From: Chryseobacterium sp. CH21 | Lineage (GTDB): Bacteria > Bacteroidota > Bacteroidia > Flavobacteriales > Weeksellaceae | NCBI RefSeq assembly: GCF_004119445.1 | Contig: NZ_QICI01000044.1 | Coordinates: forward strand, 1-64,000 | Length of the DNA: 64,000 bases | Reading direction: 5' to 3' | Part shown: positions 55,200 through 64,000 of the stretch, piece after piece | How positions within the stretch are numbered: the first letter of the stretch is position 1 | How the letters are laid out: each line of letters opens with the position of its first letter | The notes under the pieces: model-generated | Told to the model about the DNA's origin: nothing | The model's input: the letters and a program-made list of their open reading frames with translations, nothing else | Databases searched by the model: none | Translations under genes and position numbers: made by a program

Positions 55200-56693
55200 A
55201 TGTTCAAAAAAATAATTCCCATTCTTCTCATTATACTCTATCTTACAGGTTTTCTTCTTTCTTTTCCCTATATTTTTGATAATCTGTTTGGAGCTGAAAA
55301 ACTGGACAGTATCCGGAATATTTTAGAATACGGTGTTATGTTTTGTTCCTTCCTCGTATTCAATGCACTTCTTTTTAAGAATAAATATACATCTGTGATT
55401 GCTGTCATCTTATGTCTGTTATTAAGCATTAACTTTTTGATATCAGCGTCCTGTTTTCTTATTTATCATTCCGGGTTTAATGTAGGAATGGCCATCAGTA
55501 TCCTTGAATCCAATCCAGATGAAGCAATGAGCATGTCTTATATGTTTATTCTTCCAGGTATTTTATTTTTTGTTTTTCTGGGGATGTTACTGTATTCAGT
55601 GAACTATCTTAAAAAAGGTGTAGTAAAATTGGATGCTAAGTTTATCATTATTGCCTTGTTATGGCTTATTCTGCCTTTTGGTTATCATCTTAAACACAGG
55701 TATGTAAGCAATAAAGGAGGCGGCAAGATGATTAAGAATGTATACTACCATTTATCCGATTTCAATACTGCATTGAATATACAGAGAGACATCAATGCAA
55801 TTAAAAAGAATATTCCTGTTTTCAATATCAAAAAAATACAGCCCGGTATAGAAAATGTAATTTTGATCATCGGAGAATCCGAAAGAAAACAAAACATGTC
55901 ATTATATGGCTACGATAAAAAAACGACTCCTTATACAGATCAGCAGGCAGACAATATGATGATTTTTGATAATGCCGTTTCTCCTGCAGGGATCACCAAT
56001 CTAAGTGTTCCTCTGATGCTGTCAAGTATTCATCCGGATGAATTCAGATACCGCTATGATAAACTTTCCTATAACATTATCAATCTTGCCAATCAAAGTG
56101 GATATAATTCTTTCTGGCTTAGTACACAGGCTAGCGCAAGAGGAATAACCGCTATGGCCTCCATGTCCAAGAACAAAAAATGGGTCAATGGATTTGATGA
56201 AGTTATTGTTCCTGAACTGAAAAATGCCATTCAAAAGAAAGAAGATAAATTTATAATACTTCACATCATGGGGAGTCATCCAAACCCGTGTAACAGACTT
56301 CCTCCTAACTGGAATTCTGAAGGCATGGATTGCTATGACAGCTCTATAAAATACACGGATTTTGTATTCAAAAATATTTTCAGTACGCTGAAAAATACAA
56401 ATTCTGTAGTAATCTATGCATCCGACCACGGACTTAAAATACAGGGAGACAAATTACTTCATATAGACTCTAAGGAATCTACCCAGGTACCTTTCTTCGT
56501 TTGGTTTGGTGATAAAGTACCAGCAAACTACAGAATTACAGGACATGAGTCTAAACAGACACAAACCACCTATATTTACCCACTGATTATGAAATATATG
56601 GGGCTGGAAGCACCTCAGCATTATAAAAATGAGGGTAATAAGTATCTGAACTTAGAGATGAAGAGTATGGAATATGATACATTGCCGAAGTAA
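55200..56693 (+). CDS. Phosphoethanolamine transferase (EptA/sulfatase fold)
   Basis: Inner membrane enzyme with its active domain in the periplasm, which would add phosphoethanolamine to lipid A or to a core or glycan sugar. The 497 residues have five hydrophobic segments up to about residue 165, then the alkaline-phosphatase-like domain: ILIIGESERKQNMSLYGYDK (metal Glu), AGITNLSVPLMLSS with the nucleophile Thr, IILHIMGSHPNPC and VVIYASDHGLKIQG, whose Asp and His bind zinc. Similar proteins give resistance to cationic peptides. It converges with the DUF2306 gene, nine bases apart. Confidence 0.9.
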   Translation: MFKKIIPILLIILYLTGFLLSFPYIFDNLFGAEKLDSIRNILEYGVMFCSFLVFNALLFKNKYTSVIAVILCLLLSINFLISASCFLIYHSGFNVGMAISILESNPDEAMSMSYMFILPGILFFVFLGMLLYSVNYLKKGVVKLDAKFIIIALLWLILPFGYHLKHRYVSNKGGGKMIKNVYYHLSDFNTALNIQRDINAIKKNIPVFNIKKIQPGIENVILIIGESERKQNMSLYGYDKKTTPYTDQQADNMMIFDNAVSPAGITNLSVPLMLSSIHPDEFRYRYDKLSYNIINLANQSGYNSFWLSTQASARGITAMASMSKNKKWVNGFDEVIVPELKNAIQKKEDKFIILHIMGSHPNPCNRLPPNWNSEGMDCYDSSIKYTDFVFKNIFSTLKNTNSVVIYASDHGLKIQGDKLLHIDSKESTQVPFFVWFGDKVPANYRITGHESKQTQTTYIYPLIMKYMGLEAPQHYKNEGNKYLNLEMKSMEYDTLPK

Positions 56694-56702
56694 TATATAT
56701 TT

Positions 56703-57308
56703 CTATATTACAACTGTTTTTCTACTGATGAAATAGGCAGCAAACAGATTAGGAACCCAGCATAGCCATGCCACAGCAATATAAGAGCTGTCAGCATCTC
56801 CTGTCAGCATTTTCAGTAAGGGATACCATAACCGCAGTGTTACCGCAGCAAAAGTACAAGCATAGCTAAAGGTCATCAACTGTTGATGTTTGAGGATATT
56901 TCTTTGCTTTATCTGTACAACTGCCGCAAGGGTTGTTATCAGCCAGATGCATCCCAAACAGATAAACCCTGTTGCTGAAATGAGTCCGCCATTTGCATAA
57001 AACCCCATATAAATACCTGAAACAGAAGCTATCATAACAGCTATCACATAAATGCTACCAATAATCCGGTGCATTCTTATATTTTTATTTCGGAATGAAG
57101 TGCTAAACTGACTCCATCCTATAAAAAGAGCCAACCCTCCGAATACTATGTGAGAAAAAAAAGCAGATTTCCAGATTACATTATGAAGTACTTCTAAGGA
57201 TTTAGAACCAAGAAAGGTATATCGATGCTCTACAAAAGCATAGATCAGAGGATACAATCCGATAAGTAATGCCAAAGCACACATGATTACAAAGAGTAAC
57301 TTTTTCAT
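56703..57308 (-). CDS. DUF2306 membrane protein
   Basis: A 201-residue protein with about six membrane segments. The pattern fits DUF2306: SAFFSHIVFGGLALFIGWSQ, the conserved RMHRIIGSIYVIAVMIASVS and QLMTFSYACTFAAVTLRLWY with conserved His and Arg inside the membrane. The function of the family is unknown; the paired His residues have suggested heme or metal binding, which I cannot confirm. It lies 133 bases downstream of the AraC regulator on the same strand, so it is a likely target of that regulator. Confidence 0.87.
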   Translation of the reverse strand: MKKLLFVIMCALALLIGLYPLIYAFVEHRYTFLGSKSLEVLHNVIWKSAFFSHIVFGGLALFIGWSQFSTSFRNKNIRMHRIIGSIYVIAVMIASVSGIYMGFYANGGLISATGFICLGCIWLITTLAAVVQIKQRNILKHQQLMTFSYACTFAAVTLRLWYPLLKMLTGDADSSYIAVAWLCWVPNLFAAYFISRKTVVI

Positions 57309-57441
57309 AGTTGTTCATTTAATTTTCTGCAAAAATGAGCATTCCCACAGCTTCATCTGTTCCAAAATGAAAGATGGAACCTATTTATAAAACATTAATA
57401 ATAAACAACTTGAGATAAAACCGTCAATAGATCAATATAAA

Positions 57442-58568
57442 TTATTCCATATGAATGCTTTGGCTCTTTAAAAACTCAGACGGTGAGCAATTCATGTACT
57501 TTTTAAAGTTTCTGTTAAAAGAAGTCTTGGAATTAAACCCACATTCAAATGCCAATGAAAGAATCGTGTATTTTTGATTTTCCGGAAGGACAACGGTACG
57601 CTTAAATTCTTCAATACGCTGCCTGTTGATATAATCATAAAAGTTTTTATGCTCTATAGAATTGATCACCTGAGATAATATATTAGGATGAACCTCTAAT
57701 AATTGGGCAACAGTATTCAGATTAAGTTCCGGATCTTTGTATAGCTTTTCCTGTACCATTTGTGCACAAGTTTTTTATAAATAGATTGTATCGCCTCGTC
57801 TCCGGGAGAATTTTTCTGATATTTTACAATCTCATTATCAACCGCTCCTGTATCCTCAATATCAGGAAGAACAGGAATGTTCAAAATTCCTACACGGCTG
57901 ATTCCAAAATAAGCAGCCACTACAATAAACAGAACTACCAGTGAGAATATGAGAATATCATTTCTAATAATCACTGCTATCCATATTAAAGCGATCCCAG
58001 CAATGAGATAATACAGCCAATTCAGATTCATTTTTTCAGTATTAGAATATTGACTGGATATGCCTTCCGTATATTTTCTTACAGTAAAAAGACTTAAAGC
58101 AACATAGATTATTCCTGATAAGATCATGAGATATTTAAGCACTTTACTTAATAACTTAAACTCATTATTTCCGCTCTGGTAAACAGCCAGTCTATCCCAT
58201 GGGGACATTAAAAATAGTTGAGACAGCATCAGACAGATCATCAGAACAGGAATAGCGTTCAACAACCATATCTTCACACCCGGATTTCTTCCTGTAACAC
58301 ACAAAACATACAAATACAGCATGGGCCCGTGAATAAAAGGAAAGACAACTTCATATCCCAGAAGATAGGGAAACTTCAAATAGCTGCCGGAAAAAAACAG
58401 AATAAATAAGATAAGATGTATTCCTATAATCAGGAACCATCCAGCTAATATATAATCTGCCATTATTTTTTTGCGCTTTCCTAAAATCAAAAAGGAAGAG
58501 AAACAGGCAATAAAAACGCCTGCCAGATAAAATAGAGATGGTAAAGATTGCAGCCCAAAATCAGACAT
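57442..58568 (-). CDS. AraC-family regulator with N-terminal membrane domain (frameshifted)
   Basis: About 375 residues when restored. The N-terminal part (about 1-245) has seven or so hydrophobic segments (LPSLFYLAGVFIACFSSFLI, LAGWFLIIGIHLILFILFF), and the C-terminal part is an AraC DNA-binding domain with LNTVAQLLEVHPNILSQVIN (first helix-turn-helix) and AFECGFNSKTSFNRNFKKYM. The frame breaks near 57759-57761: KKLVHKWYRKS* should read KKLVHKMVQEKLYKDPEL, needing one more A. Such proteins sense a signal in the membrane; the signal is unknown. Confidence 0.88.
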
Positions 58569-58950
58569 TCTATGAATACTTTAATTGACCTTTAAATTAT
58601 TCATTTTTTTGACATATTATGATGATTTTTACCACCATACCTCAAAAAATTAATGAAGAGATCAATAATTAAGAATATTTTAATTCGTAAATCTCAAATT
58701 TTAATTTATACTTCGTAATTTTATCATGTTTTTTAAACGTTTGGATTACCATAGATAAGCCATTAGCTGTAATGCAAAGCATATCGGAATGTTAGATATG
58801 ATTTTAAGCATATTTTAATATTAAACTTTGTTAAAAGTGATTGATTCTTTAACAAAAAGTATATTTTTGCACAATTATTGATTTAGTCTATTGATTTTGA
58901 AAATAATTTAAACGAAATAAATAATTATAAACTTTTAAAAATTTAAAATT
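58569..58950. other. Divergent intergenic region, AraC regulator to carbonic anhydrase
   Basis: This 382-base AT-rich gap holds the carbonic anhydrase promoter (58841-58869). On the minus strand, which must carry the AraC gene promoter, I found no exact consensus. No ORF or structured RNA was noted. Confidence 0.6.
58841..58869 (+). promoter_or_regulatory. Promoter of the carbonic anhydrase operon
   Basis: TTG (58841-58843), 18 bases, TATTTTTG (58862-58869), an exact consensus match about 80 bases before the ATG. Confidence 0.7.
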
Positions 58951-59618
58951 ATGTCACAATCGTACGAGGTTATTTTCGAAAACAACAAAAATGGGTAGAG
59001 TCCAAAGTAGCTGAAGATCCCAACTTCTTTCAGGAACTTGCCAAAACTCAGCATCCTGAATTCCTTTATATAGGATGTTCAGATAGCAGAGCTACAGCAG
59101 AAGAACTGATGGGAGCAAAACCGGGAGAAGTATTTGTTCACAGGAACATTGCTAATGTTGTCAATACTTTAGATATGAGTTCCACAGCCGTTATTCAGTA
59201 TGCTGTAGAACATCTGAAAGTAAAACACATTATTGTTTGTGGCCATTACAACTGTGGTGGAGTAAAAGCAGCGATGACTCCTCAGGATTTAGGATTATTG
59301 AACCCATGGCTGAGAAACATCCGTGACGTTTACAGACTTCATCAGACAGAGCTGGATTCTATTGAGGACGAAAGCAAGCGTTATGACAGACTTGTAGAAC
59401 TTAATGTTCAGGAGCAGTGCATCAACGTAATCAAAATGGCCTGCGTACAGGAAAGATATATCCTTGAGGAACAACCTATTGTACATGGCTGGGTATTTGA
59501 CCTTAGAACAGGTAAAATTATTGATCTGGAGATTGATTTTGAGAAAACCTTAAAAGACATTCAAAAGATCTACAATCTTACAGGTTCTGATTGGGTAATG
59601 AGTAGAAAGACCAAATAG
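58951..59618 (+). CDS. can: Beta-carbonic anhydrase (frameshifted near the start)
   Basis: Interconverts CO2 and bicarbonate with a zinc ion. About 222 residues when restored. ATG 58951 gives SQSYEVIFENNK, which stops at NG after five A (58987-58991); one more A gives ENNKKWVESKVAEDPNFF and the rest. The zinc site is complete: Cys and the Asp-Arg pair in IGCSDSRATAEELMG, and His and Cys in IIVCGHYNCGGVKAAM. The family is cytoplasmic, and the ending RTGKIIDLEIDFEKTLKDIQ is typical. It opens a four-gene cluster with a small secreted protein, a SulP transporter and a second carbonic anhydrase. Confidence 0.92.
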
Positions 59619-59639
59619 TTTTTCTAAAAAGAATGTAAA

Positions 59640-59939
59640 ATGAAATTCTGGAGTATTATTGTATTAACGTTTTTTCTGAATTTTACAGCGCTGCCAAGTA
59701 TTGCTGCGGTTGCGGGCTGGGATATTGCAAGAACGAATATTATAATCAATGAAGAAGAACCCCATTCTCACCCATCCTCATTTATTGTTTACGAAAAGAC
59801 TATTCCGAAACCTTTAGATGTATTCGATTATCTGAAATTTTCAGAACCTGATGTTCAGGGCGTGTCTTTTGTACTGATTGATGATTCTTTTCATCTTTCA
59901 CCTTTACTTACTATATTTTCTCCCCCTCCGGAAGCGTAA
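59640..59939 (+). CDS. Small secreted protein of unknown function
   Basis: A 99-residue protein with a signal peptide (KFWSIIVLTFFLNFTALPSI) and a short mature part: Glu/His-rich start (NEEEPHSHPSSF), then a Pro-rich segment and the end TIFSPPPEA. The His and Glu residues could bind a metal, but this is conjecture. It lies 21 bases after carbonic anhydrase and about 150 bases before the SulP gene, in the same direction, so a link with the cluster is plausible. Small proteins with such PPPEA-type ends occur in flavobacteria, with no function known to me. Confidence 0.65.
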   Translation: MKFWSIIVLTFFLNFTALPSIAAVAGWDIARTNIIINEEEPHSHPSSFIVYEKTIPKPLDVFDYLKFSEPDVQGVSFVLIDDSFHLSPLLTIFSPPPEA

Positions 59940-60085
59940 CTCCTATAGTTAGATTTTTTTGATACCATTTCCATATCATTTTTGATATCGGATACACCCG
60001 TATTTAAAATTAATTTTTTTTTCAACTTCTTATAATTGACTTATTGATAAACCAATAAGCCTGTTATATCTTACAGCTTCACATT

Positions 60086-61678
60086 ATGAAAAAGACATCA
60101 TTAATAGGAGGAATCAAGGAGAACTTTCCTTCAGGACTCGTGGTATTTTTAGTAGCACTTCCGTTGTGTTTAGGAATTGCTTTAGCATCAGGTGCTCCCC
60201 CATTGTCCGGTATTATTTCGGGTATTATTGGCGGCCTGGTAGTAGGTACAATCAGTAATTCAAATATTTCAGTTTCCGGACCTGCTGCAGGTTTAACGGC
60301 TATTGTTTTAACGGCTATAACAGATCTTGGCGCATTTGAGCTTTTCCTTTGTGCAGGGATCATAGCAGGACTTATCCAATTGGTTTTAGGATTTGTAAGA
60401 GCCGGAAGTATATCCAACTATTTCCCAAATAACGTGATTGAAGGAATGCTTGCTGCCATAGGAATCATTATTATTTTAAAACAGATTCCACACGCATTAG
60501 GATTCGATAAAGATTACGAAGGTCATGAATCTATTTTTGATAATGGCCTGAACTTCGGATATTTTACAGAATTATTTGGAGCTATCCATCCGGGAGCTAT
60601 CGTTATTACTCTAATTTCTGTAGCAATTCTTATTGCATGGGATAAAATCCACGTTCTGAAAAGGATGAAAATGCTTCCTGGAGCTTTGGTTGCAGTAATC
60701 GTAAGTATCCTTTTGAATCAACTCTTTAAGATGTCCGGAAGCTCTTTGGCTATTGAAACCCAGCATTTGGTTTCATTACCGGTTCCACAGACTCTTGATG
60801 ATTTTAAAAATCTGATCACAACGCCTGATCTTAATGGTTTTACCAATCCTAAAGTCTGGATTGTAGGGGCAACAATCGCTATCGTAGCTTCTATTGAAAC
60901 GTTGCTTTGTATTGAAGCATCAGACCGATTAGACCGACAGAGAAGAATCACAGATACCAATCTTGAGTTAAAAGCACAGGGAATAGGAAACCTTATCAGT
61001 TCTTTTATCGGTGGGCTTCCAATGACTTCAGTTGTGGTAAGAAGTTCTGCCAATGCCAATGCGGGGGCAACTTCTAAAATGTCAACGATTATTCATGGTA
61101 TATTTTTATTGATCTGTGTACTTTCTATTCCTGTTGTATTAAATTTAATTCCATTGGCTACTTTGGCGGCGGTATTAATTTTGGTGGGATATAAATTGGC
61201 AAAGCCAGCTACATTCAAGCATTTCTGGCATTTAGGAAAATTCCAGTTTATTCCATTTGTAGCAACGGTTGCCGCAGTAGTAGCAACAGATTTGTTAAAA
61301 GGAGTAGGAATTGGTCTTGCCATCTCTATTTTCTATATTCTTCAGGGAAATATGAAAAGAGCTTACTATCTAAGTAGAGAAAGACTAGATGATGCTGACG
61401 GAATCAATATAAAACTGGCTGAAGAAGTTTCATTTTTAAATAAAGCAGCGATCAAAAAAACACTTAAAAACATTAAGCCCAACTCTACCGTTATCATTGA
61501 TGCCAAGAATACTTCTTACATTGCAACCGATGTATTGGAGATGATTCAGGACTTTGCCAATATCCGTGCAAAGGAACAGGACATCAACGTAGAGCTTTTA
61601 GGCTTTAAAACTTCATACAGAGATTACGAAAGAAGTGAGGATTCTCACATTTTAGTTACTCATAAAAGAGCCATGTAA
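60086..61678 (+). CDS. SulP family inorganic anion transporter (likely bicarbonate)
   Basis: 530-residue inner membrane transporter with about 10-12 hydrophobic segments. The SulP features are FPSGLVVFLVALPLCLGIAL and SGIISGIIGGLVVGTISNSN at the start, VSGPAAGLTAIVL, and FIGGLPMTSVVVRSSANANA in the middle. The C-terminal part (from about 440, FLNKAAIKKTLKNIKPNSTV then VIIDAKNTSYIATDVLEMI) is a STAS-like domain. Between two carbonic anhydrases it is likely to carry bicarbonate (BicA-like), though sulfate cannot be excluded. A seven-base hairpin (CTTATTG/CAATAAG, 60040-60059) lies in the gap before it. Confidence 0.9.
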   Translation: MKKTSLIGGIKENFPSGLVVFLVALPLCLGIALASGAPPLSGIISGIIGGLVVGTISNSNISVSGPAAGLTAIVLTAITDLGAFELFLCAGIIAGLIQLVLGFVRAGSISNYFPNNVIEGMLAAIGIIIILKQIPHALGFDKDYEGHESIFDNGLNFGYFTELFGAIHPGAIVITLISVAILIAWDKIHVLKRMKMLPGALVAVIVSILLNQLFKMSGSSLAIETQHLVSLPVPQTLDDFKNLITTPDLNGFTNPKVWIVGATIAIVASIETLLCIEASDRLDRQRRITDTNLELKAQGIGNLISSFIGGLPMTSVVVRSSANANAGATSKMSTIIHGIFLLICVLSIPVVLNLIPLATLAAVLILVGYKLAKPATFKHFWHLGKFQFIPFVATVAAVVATDLLKGVGIGLAISIFYILQGNMKRAYYLSRERLDDADGINIKLAEEVSFLNKAAIKKTLKNIKPNSTVIIDAKNTSYIATDVLEMIQDFANIRAKEQDINVELLGFKTSYRDYERSEDSHILVTHKRAM

Positions 61679-61732
61679 TCTCAAACACAAATTAATTTTT
61701 TTAACTTTAAATTCGAAAATAATAAATAAAAT

Positions 61733-62368
61733 ATGAAAGCACATACATACGAAACACAATCAACAATTACTCCGGAGAAAGCATTAGAATTCTTAAAAGA
61801 AGGAAATCAAAGGTTTGTAAACAACCTTAAAGCCAACAGAGACCTTCTAGAACAAGTGAATGCTACCCGTGAGGGACAGTGGCCGTTTGCTGTAGTTTTA
61901 AGCTGTATTGACAGCCGTACTTCTGCAGAGTTGATCTTTGACCAGGGATTAGGAGACGTTTTCAGTATCAGAATTGCCGGTAATTTTGTAAATCAGGACA
62001 TTCTTGGATCTATGGAATTTGGATGTAATGTTGCTGGTTCCAAACTTATTGTAGTATTAGGACACACAAAATGCGGAGCATTGAAAGGAGGTCTTGACGC
62101 TGCACAAATTGAAGGAATGGGAATGGACAACCTAAACCACTTGATCAATCACTTCAATCCTATCATCAATGACATCATTGAAGAAAATGAAGAACGTTCT
62201 TCAAAAAACAGCTCCCTTCTGGAAAGACTTAACCTGCAGAACGTAAGAAGTGCCATCGAAGATATCCGTAAGCAAAGTTCAACCCTTAAAAACCTTGAAG
62301 CAGAAGGCAAAATTAAAATCGTTGGAGCCAATTATGATGTTGAAACAGGTGTTGTAACATGGTTATAA
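61733..62368 (+). CDS. Beta-carbonic anhydrase, second copy
   Basis: A 211-residue beta-class enzyme with zinc ligands in VLSCIDSRTSAELIFDQG (Cys, Asp, Arg) and VVLGHTKCGALKGGLDAAQ (His, Cys). It is only moderately similar to the first copy and belongs to the longer subgroup that has an extra N-terminal helix (TPEKALEFLKEGNQRFVNN), so it is not a recent duplication. It has no signal peptide. It lies 54 bases after the SulP gene and is followed by a terminator, so it closes the cluster. Confidence 0.94.
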   Translation: MKAHTYETQSTITPEKALEFLKEGNQRFVNNLKANRDLLEQVNATREGQWPFAVVLSCIDSRTSAELIFDQGLGDVFSIRIAGNFVNQDILGSMEFGCNVAGSKLIVVLGHTKCGALKGGLDAAQIEGMGMDNLNHLINHFNPIINDIIEENEERSSKNSSLLERLNLQNVRSAIEDIRKQSSTLKNLEAEGKIKIVGANYDVETGVVTWL

Positions 62369-62406
62369 AAAAATAAAATCATTAGATTTCAATTATAATT
62401 TACAGA

Positions 62407-62441
62407 AAATGCCACCGGAATCCGGTGGCATTTATTTTTTG
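62407..62441 (+). terminator. Rho-independent terminator after the carbonic anhydrase cluster
   Basis: A 13-base perfect stem (AAATGCCACCGGA / TCCGGTGGCATTT) followed by TATTTTTT. On the minus strand it has only four T, so it may also work weakly for pth. Confidence 0.9.
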
Positions 62442-62513
62442 TTATGATTTAGATTCATGCACATAAAAGTTCAGGCTGCCCTGTTACTTATCATCTTGAA
62501 TCTGCTATCTATT

Positions 62514-63077
62514 TTATTTCCCGTTAAAGGCTGACATTGTATTATTCAAACCTGCAAATACAAAAGAAAGACTGGCCTTTGAAAACGTTTCAATTCTTTC
62601 TGTAAGCTTTTCCGATTCTTCTTCATTCCATGTTCCTAAAACATAATCTACCTGTCTCCCTGCAGAAAAATCAGCAGAGATCCCGAAACGCAGTCTTGCA
62701 TAATTTTGAGTCTGTAATACTTCATTGATATTTTTAAGTCCATTATGCCCTGCATCAGACCCTTTTCCTTTCAATCTTAAAGTTCCGAAAGGAAGAGCAA
62801 GATCATCAGTAACGATCAGTACATTTTCCAAAGGAATATTTTCCTTCTGCATCCAGTATTTCACTGCATTTCCGGAAAGATTCATGTAGGTATCCGGCTT
62901 AAGGACAAACACTTTTCTTCCTTTGTGCTTTCCTTCTGCCAGCCACCCAAAGTTGGAAGTATTGAATGATACGTCAAGAGTTTCCGCTATTTTCTCAGCT
63001 ACTTTAAAGCCTATATTATGTCGTGTATTTTCATATTCTGAGCCTTTGTTACCAAGCCCGACAATTAAATATTTCAT
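62514..63077 (-). CDS. pth: Peptidyl-tRNA hydrolase
   Basis: Releases tRNA from peptidyl-tRNA dropped by stalled ribosomes. The 187-residue enzyme starts at ATG 63077 with [20 protein letters not shown], including the catalytic His in [45 protein letters not shown] and the signature [11 protein letters not shown] follow. A TTG 15 bases upstream is not used, because its TTTG is the -7 promoter element. Ends in open DNA without an obvious terminator except the weak one shared at 62407-62441. Confidence 0.97.
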   Translation of the reverse strand: MKYLIVGLGNKGSEYENTRHNIGFKVAEKIAETLDVSFNTSNFGWLAEGKHKGRKVFVLKPDTYMNLSGNAVKYWMQKENIPLENVLIVTDDLALPFGTLRLKGKGSDAGHNGLKNINEVLQTQNYARLRFGISADFSAGRQVDYVLGTWNEEESEKLTERIETFSKASLSFVFAGLNNTMSAFNGK

Positions 63078-63089
63078 CAGAAATTTTTG

Positions 63090-63121
63090 CAAAATTAAGG
63101 GATAAAAAATAAAAAACTCAA
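63090..63121 (-). promoter_or_regulatory. Promoter of pth
   Basis: TTG (63121-63119), 21 bases, TAATTTTG (63097-63090) on the minus strand, an exact consensus. The -33 TTG sits inside the stem of the terminator of the preceding gene. Confidence 0.75.
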
Positions 63122-63145
63122 TCTTAGGAAAGATTGAGTTTAAAT
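63113..63145 (-). terminator. Rho-independent terminator of the right-edge gene
   Basis: A 12-base perfect stem (AAACTCAATCTT / AAGATTGAGTTT), four-base loop and a long T run on the minus strand. It overlaps the pth promoter. Confidence 0.9.
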
Positions 63146-63162
63146 ATTGTTAAAAAATTATT

Positions 63163-64000
63163 CTATTGCGGTTTATAGATGTAATTAATGCCATATCCTT
63201 TCGTCATATAAGTCTGAAGATCATAAACGTAATTGGTACTCTTTACAATTGGAGTTGGAATTGGCGGTGTAAGATCTGTCACAGACCATCTCTTAGGATT
63301 GTTTGGAGATAAAATAAGACTTTCTTTATCATTGATAACCGTAGATAATAGTCTTGAAATTTTATATACATGCGGCAATAATGTGAATGGGCTCACCTGA
63401 TCATCATATGCATAGTATTCATAGCTGTATTTGTTTGTAACAGGTCCTGGTGCACCTCCTGCCATAGTACCATAAAATCTCACTACTTTAGAAACATTAT
63501 CTCCCACATAAGTATATCCTGTTCTTGAATAGTCTGTAAAAACAAGTGGAGCTCCTGCTACATCCGGACCGTTTCTCATAATGATAGAATCCAGTTTCCC
63601 TGTAGAATTGCTGTATACTATTCTATAAGAAGTTTTCTCTTTTTTAAGCAGGGTCTGTGGCCCCGGAGTAGTTGCCGGTGGTACAGGTGGAGGTCTTCTG
63701 AAGGTAGAACGGTTCTCAGAAATTGTCTGAAGCTTGCTGTTATTGGCATAAGTGAATAGTTGAGTGTAAGATACACTGTCTTTATCAAGCTTTCCGTTTC
63801 CATCAAGATCCAGGAAACCATTGAAATTAATCTGGCTGATTTTATCACCACTGTACATAATATTAGTAATGGAAGCACTGTCTGTGATTACTTTAGTCAC
63901 AAGAAGGCCGCTGTACTGATATTCTGCGATCGTATCTTTATCTGTTATTTCTCTGTATAATGCTCTGGGACCGCTTAATCCTCCTGTATTATTAAGATCC
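63163..64000 (-). CDS. Unidentified protein, N-terminus beyond the right edge
   Basis: The minus strand frame is open from the edge (DLNNTGGLSGPRALYREITD and on) to a stop at 63163, so at least 278 residues. An in-frame GTG at 63900 is not the start. The protein has repeated short beta-type units with Tyr and Asn (ISQINFNGFLDLDGNGKLDK; a DxDGNGxxD-like calcium-binding loop is visible as DLDGNGKLD), a Pro-rich patch (RRPPPVPPATTPGPQ) and Tyr-rich ends (YSYEYYAYDD, YGINYIYKPQ). It is probably a secreted or lipoprotein of the type that is common in flavobacteria; no enzyme motif is seen. Confidence 0.7.
   Translation of the reverse strand, partial: DLNNTGGLSGPRALYREITDKDTIAEYQYSGLLVTKVITDSASITNIMYSGDKISQINFNGFLDLDGNGKLDKDSVSYTQLFTYANNSKLQTISENRSTFRRPPPVPPATTPGPQTLLKKEKTSYRIVYSNSTGKLDSIIMRNGPDVAGAPLVFTDYSRTGYTYVGDNVSKVVRFYGTMAGGAPGPVTNKYSYEYYAYDDQVSPFTLLPHVYKISRLLSTVINDKESLILSPNNPKRWSVTDLTPPIPTPIVKSTNYVYDLQTYMTKGYGINYIYKPQ

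Noticed and set aside
60038..60059. Hairpin CTTATTG/CAATAAG before the SulP gene as a terminator or riboswitch
   Set aside because: The seven-base stem is mostly A/T, has no U tract and matches no known aptamer, so it is mentioned only as context.

Overview
The window looks like chromosome from a Flavobacteriia bacterium close to Chryseobacterium (Weeksellaceae). The reasons are: AT-rich DNA; two SusC/SusD outer-membrane nutrient uptake pairs; a GYDIA-type GHMP kinase, BshC and a Porin_10-type porin; a rimP-nusA-infB operon whose IF-2 carries a long Gly/Asn/Gln-rich tract; and repeated promoters of the Bacteroidota form TTG-N17-23-TAnnTTTG instead of -35/-10 boxes. The genus is an inference.

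Layout. 0-1.5 kb: small poorly conserved genes and a duplicated 3' scrap of a susD gene. 1.5-6.2 kb: a SusD/SusC pair on the minus strand, led by a SAM-I (S-box) riboswitch with its own promoter. 6.4-16.1 kb: housekeeping genes (aroQ, pckA, GYDIA kinase, fabD, a LysM/periplasmic-binding fusion, bshC and a porin). 16.2-21.5 kb: a second SusC/SusD operon with a surface lipoprotein. 21.5-23.4 kb: a long AT-rich gap, one secreted unknown protein and a tetranucleotide repeat. 23.4-28.2 kb: infB, nusA and rimP on the minus strand.

28.4-56.7 kb is a large surface-polysaccharide (O-antigen-like) locus. It holds nucleotide-sugar genes (UDP-sugar dehydrogenase, rfbB, rfbA), an ABC exporter (Wzm/Wzt type), two tandem FdtA-like ketoisomerases, two DegT-family aminotransferases, hexapeptide and GNAT acyltransferases, about seven glycosyltransferases, two tandem WbsX proteins, a KASIII-ACP-reductase cassette on the opposite strand, and a lipid-A-type phosphoethanolamine transferase. 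Together these suggest synthesis of a dTDP-3-amino-3,6-dideoxyhexose, its N-acylation, chain assembly and ABC-dependent export. 56.7-58.6 kb holds a DUF2306 membrane protein and a membrane-linked AraC regulator. 58.9-62.4 kb is a CO2/bicarbonate cluster (carbonic anhydrase, small secreted protein, SulP transporter, carbonic anhydrase). pth and a partial unknown gene close the window.

Caution: ten genes are interrupted by eleven apparent single-base deletions, nearly all in A or T runs and all in the same direction. This looks more like uncorrected sequencing error than decay. I give the reconstructed full gene extents and the position of each break.
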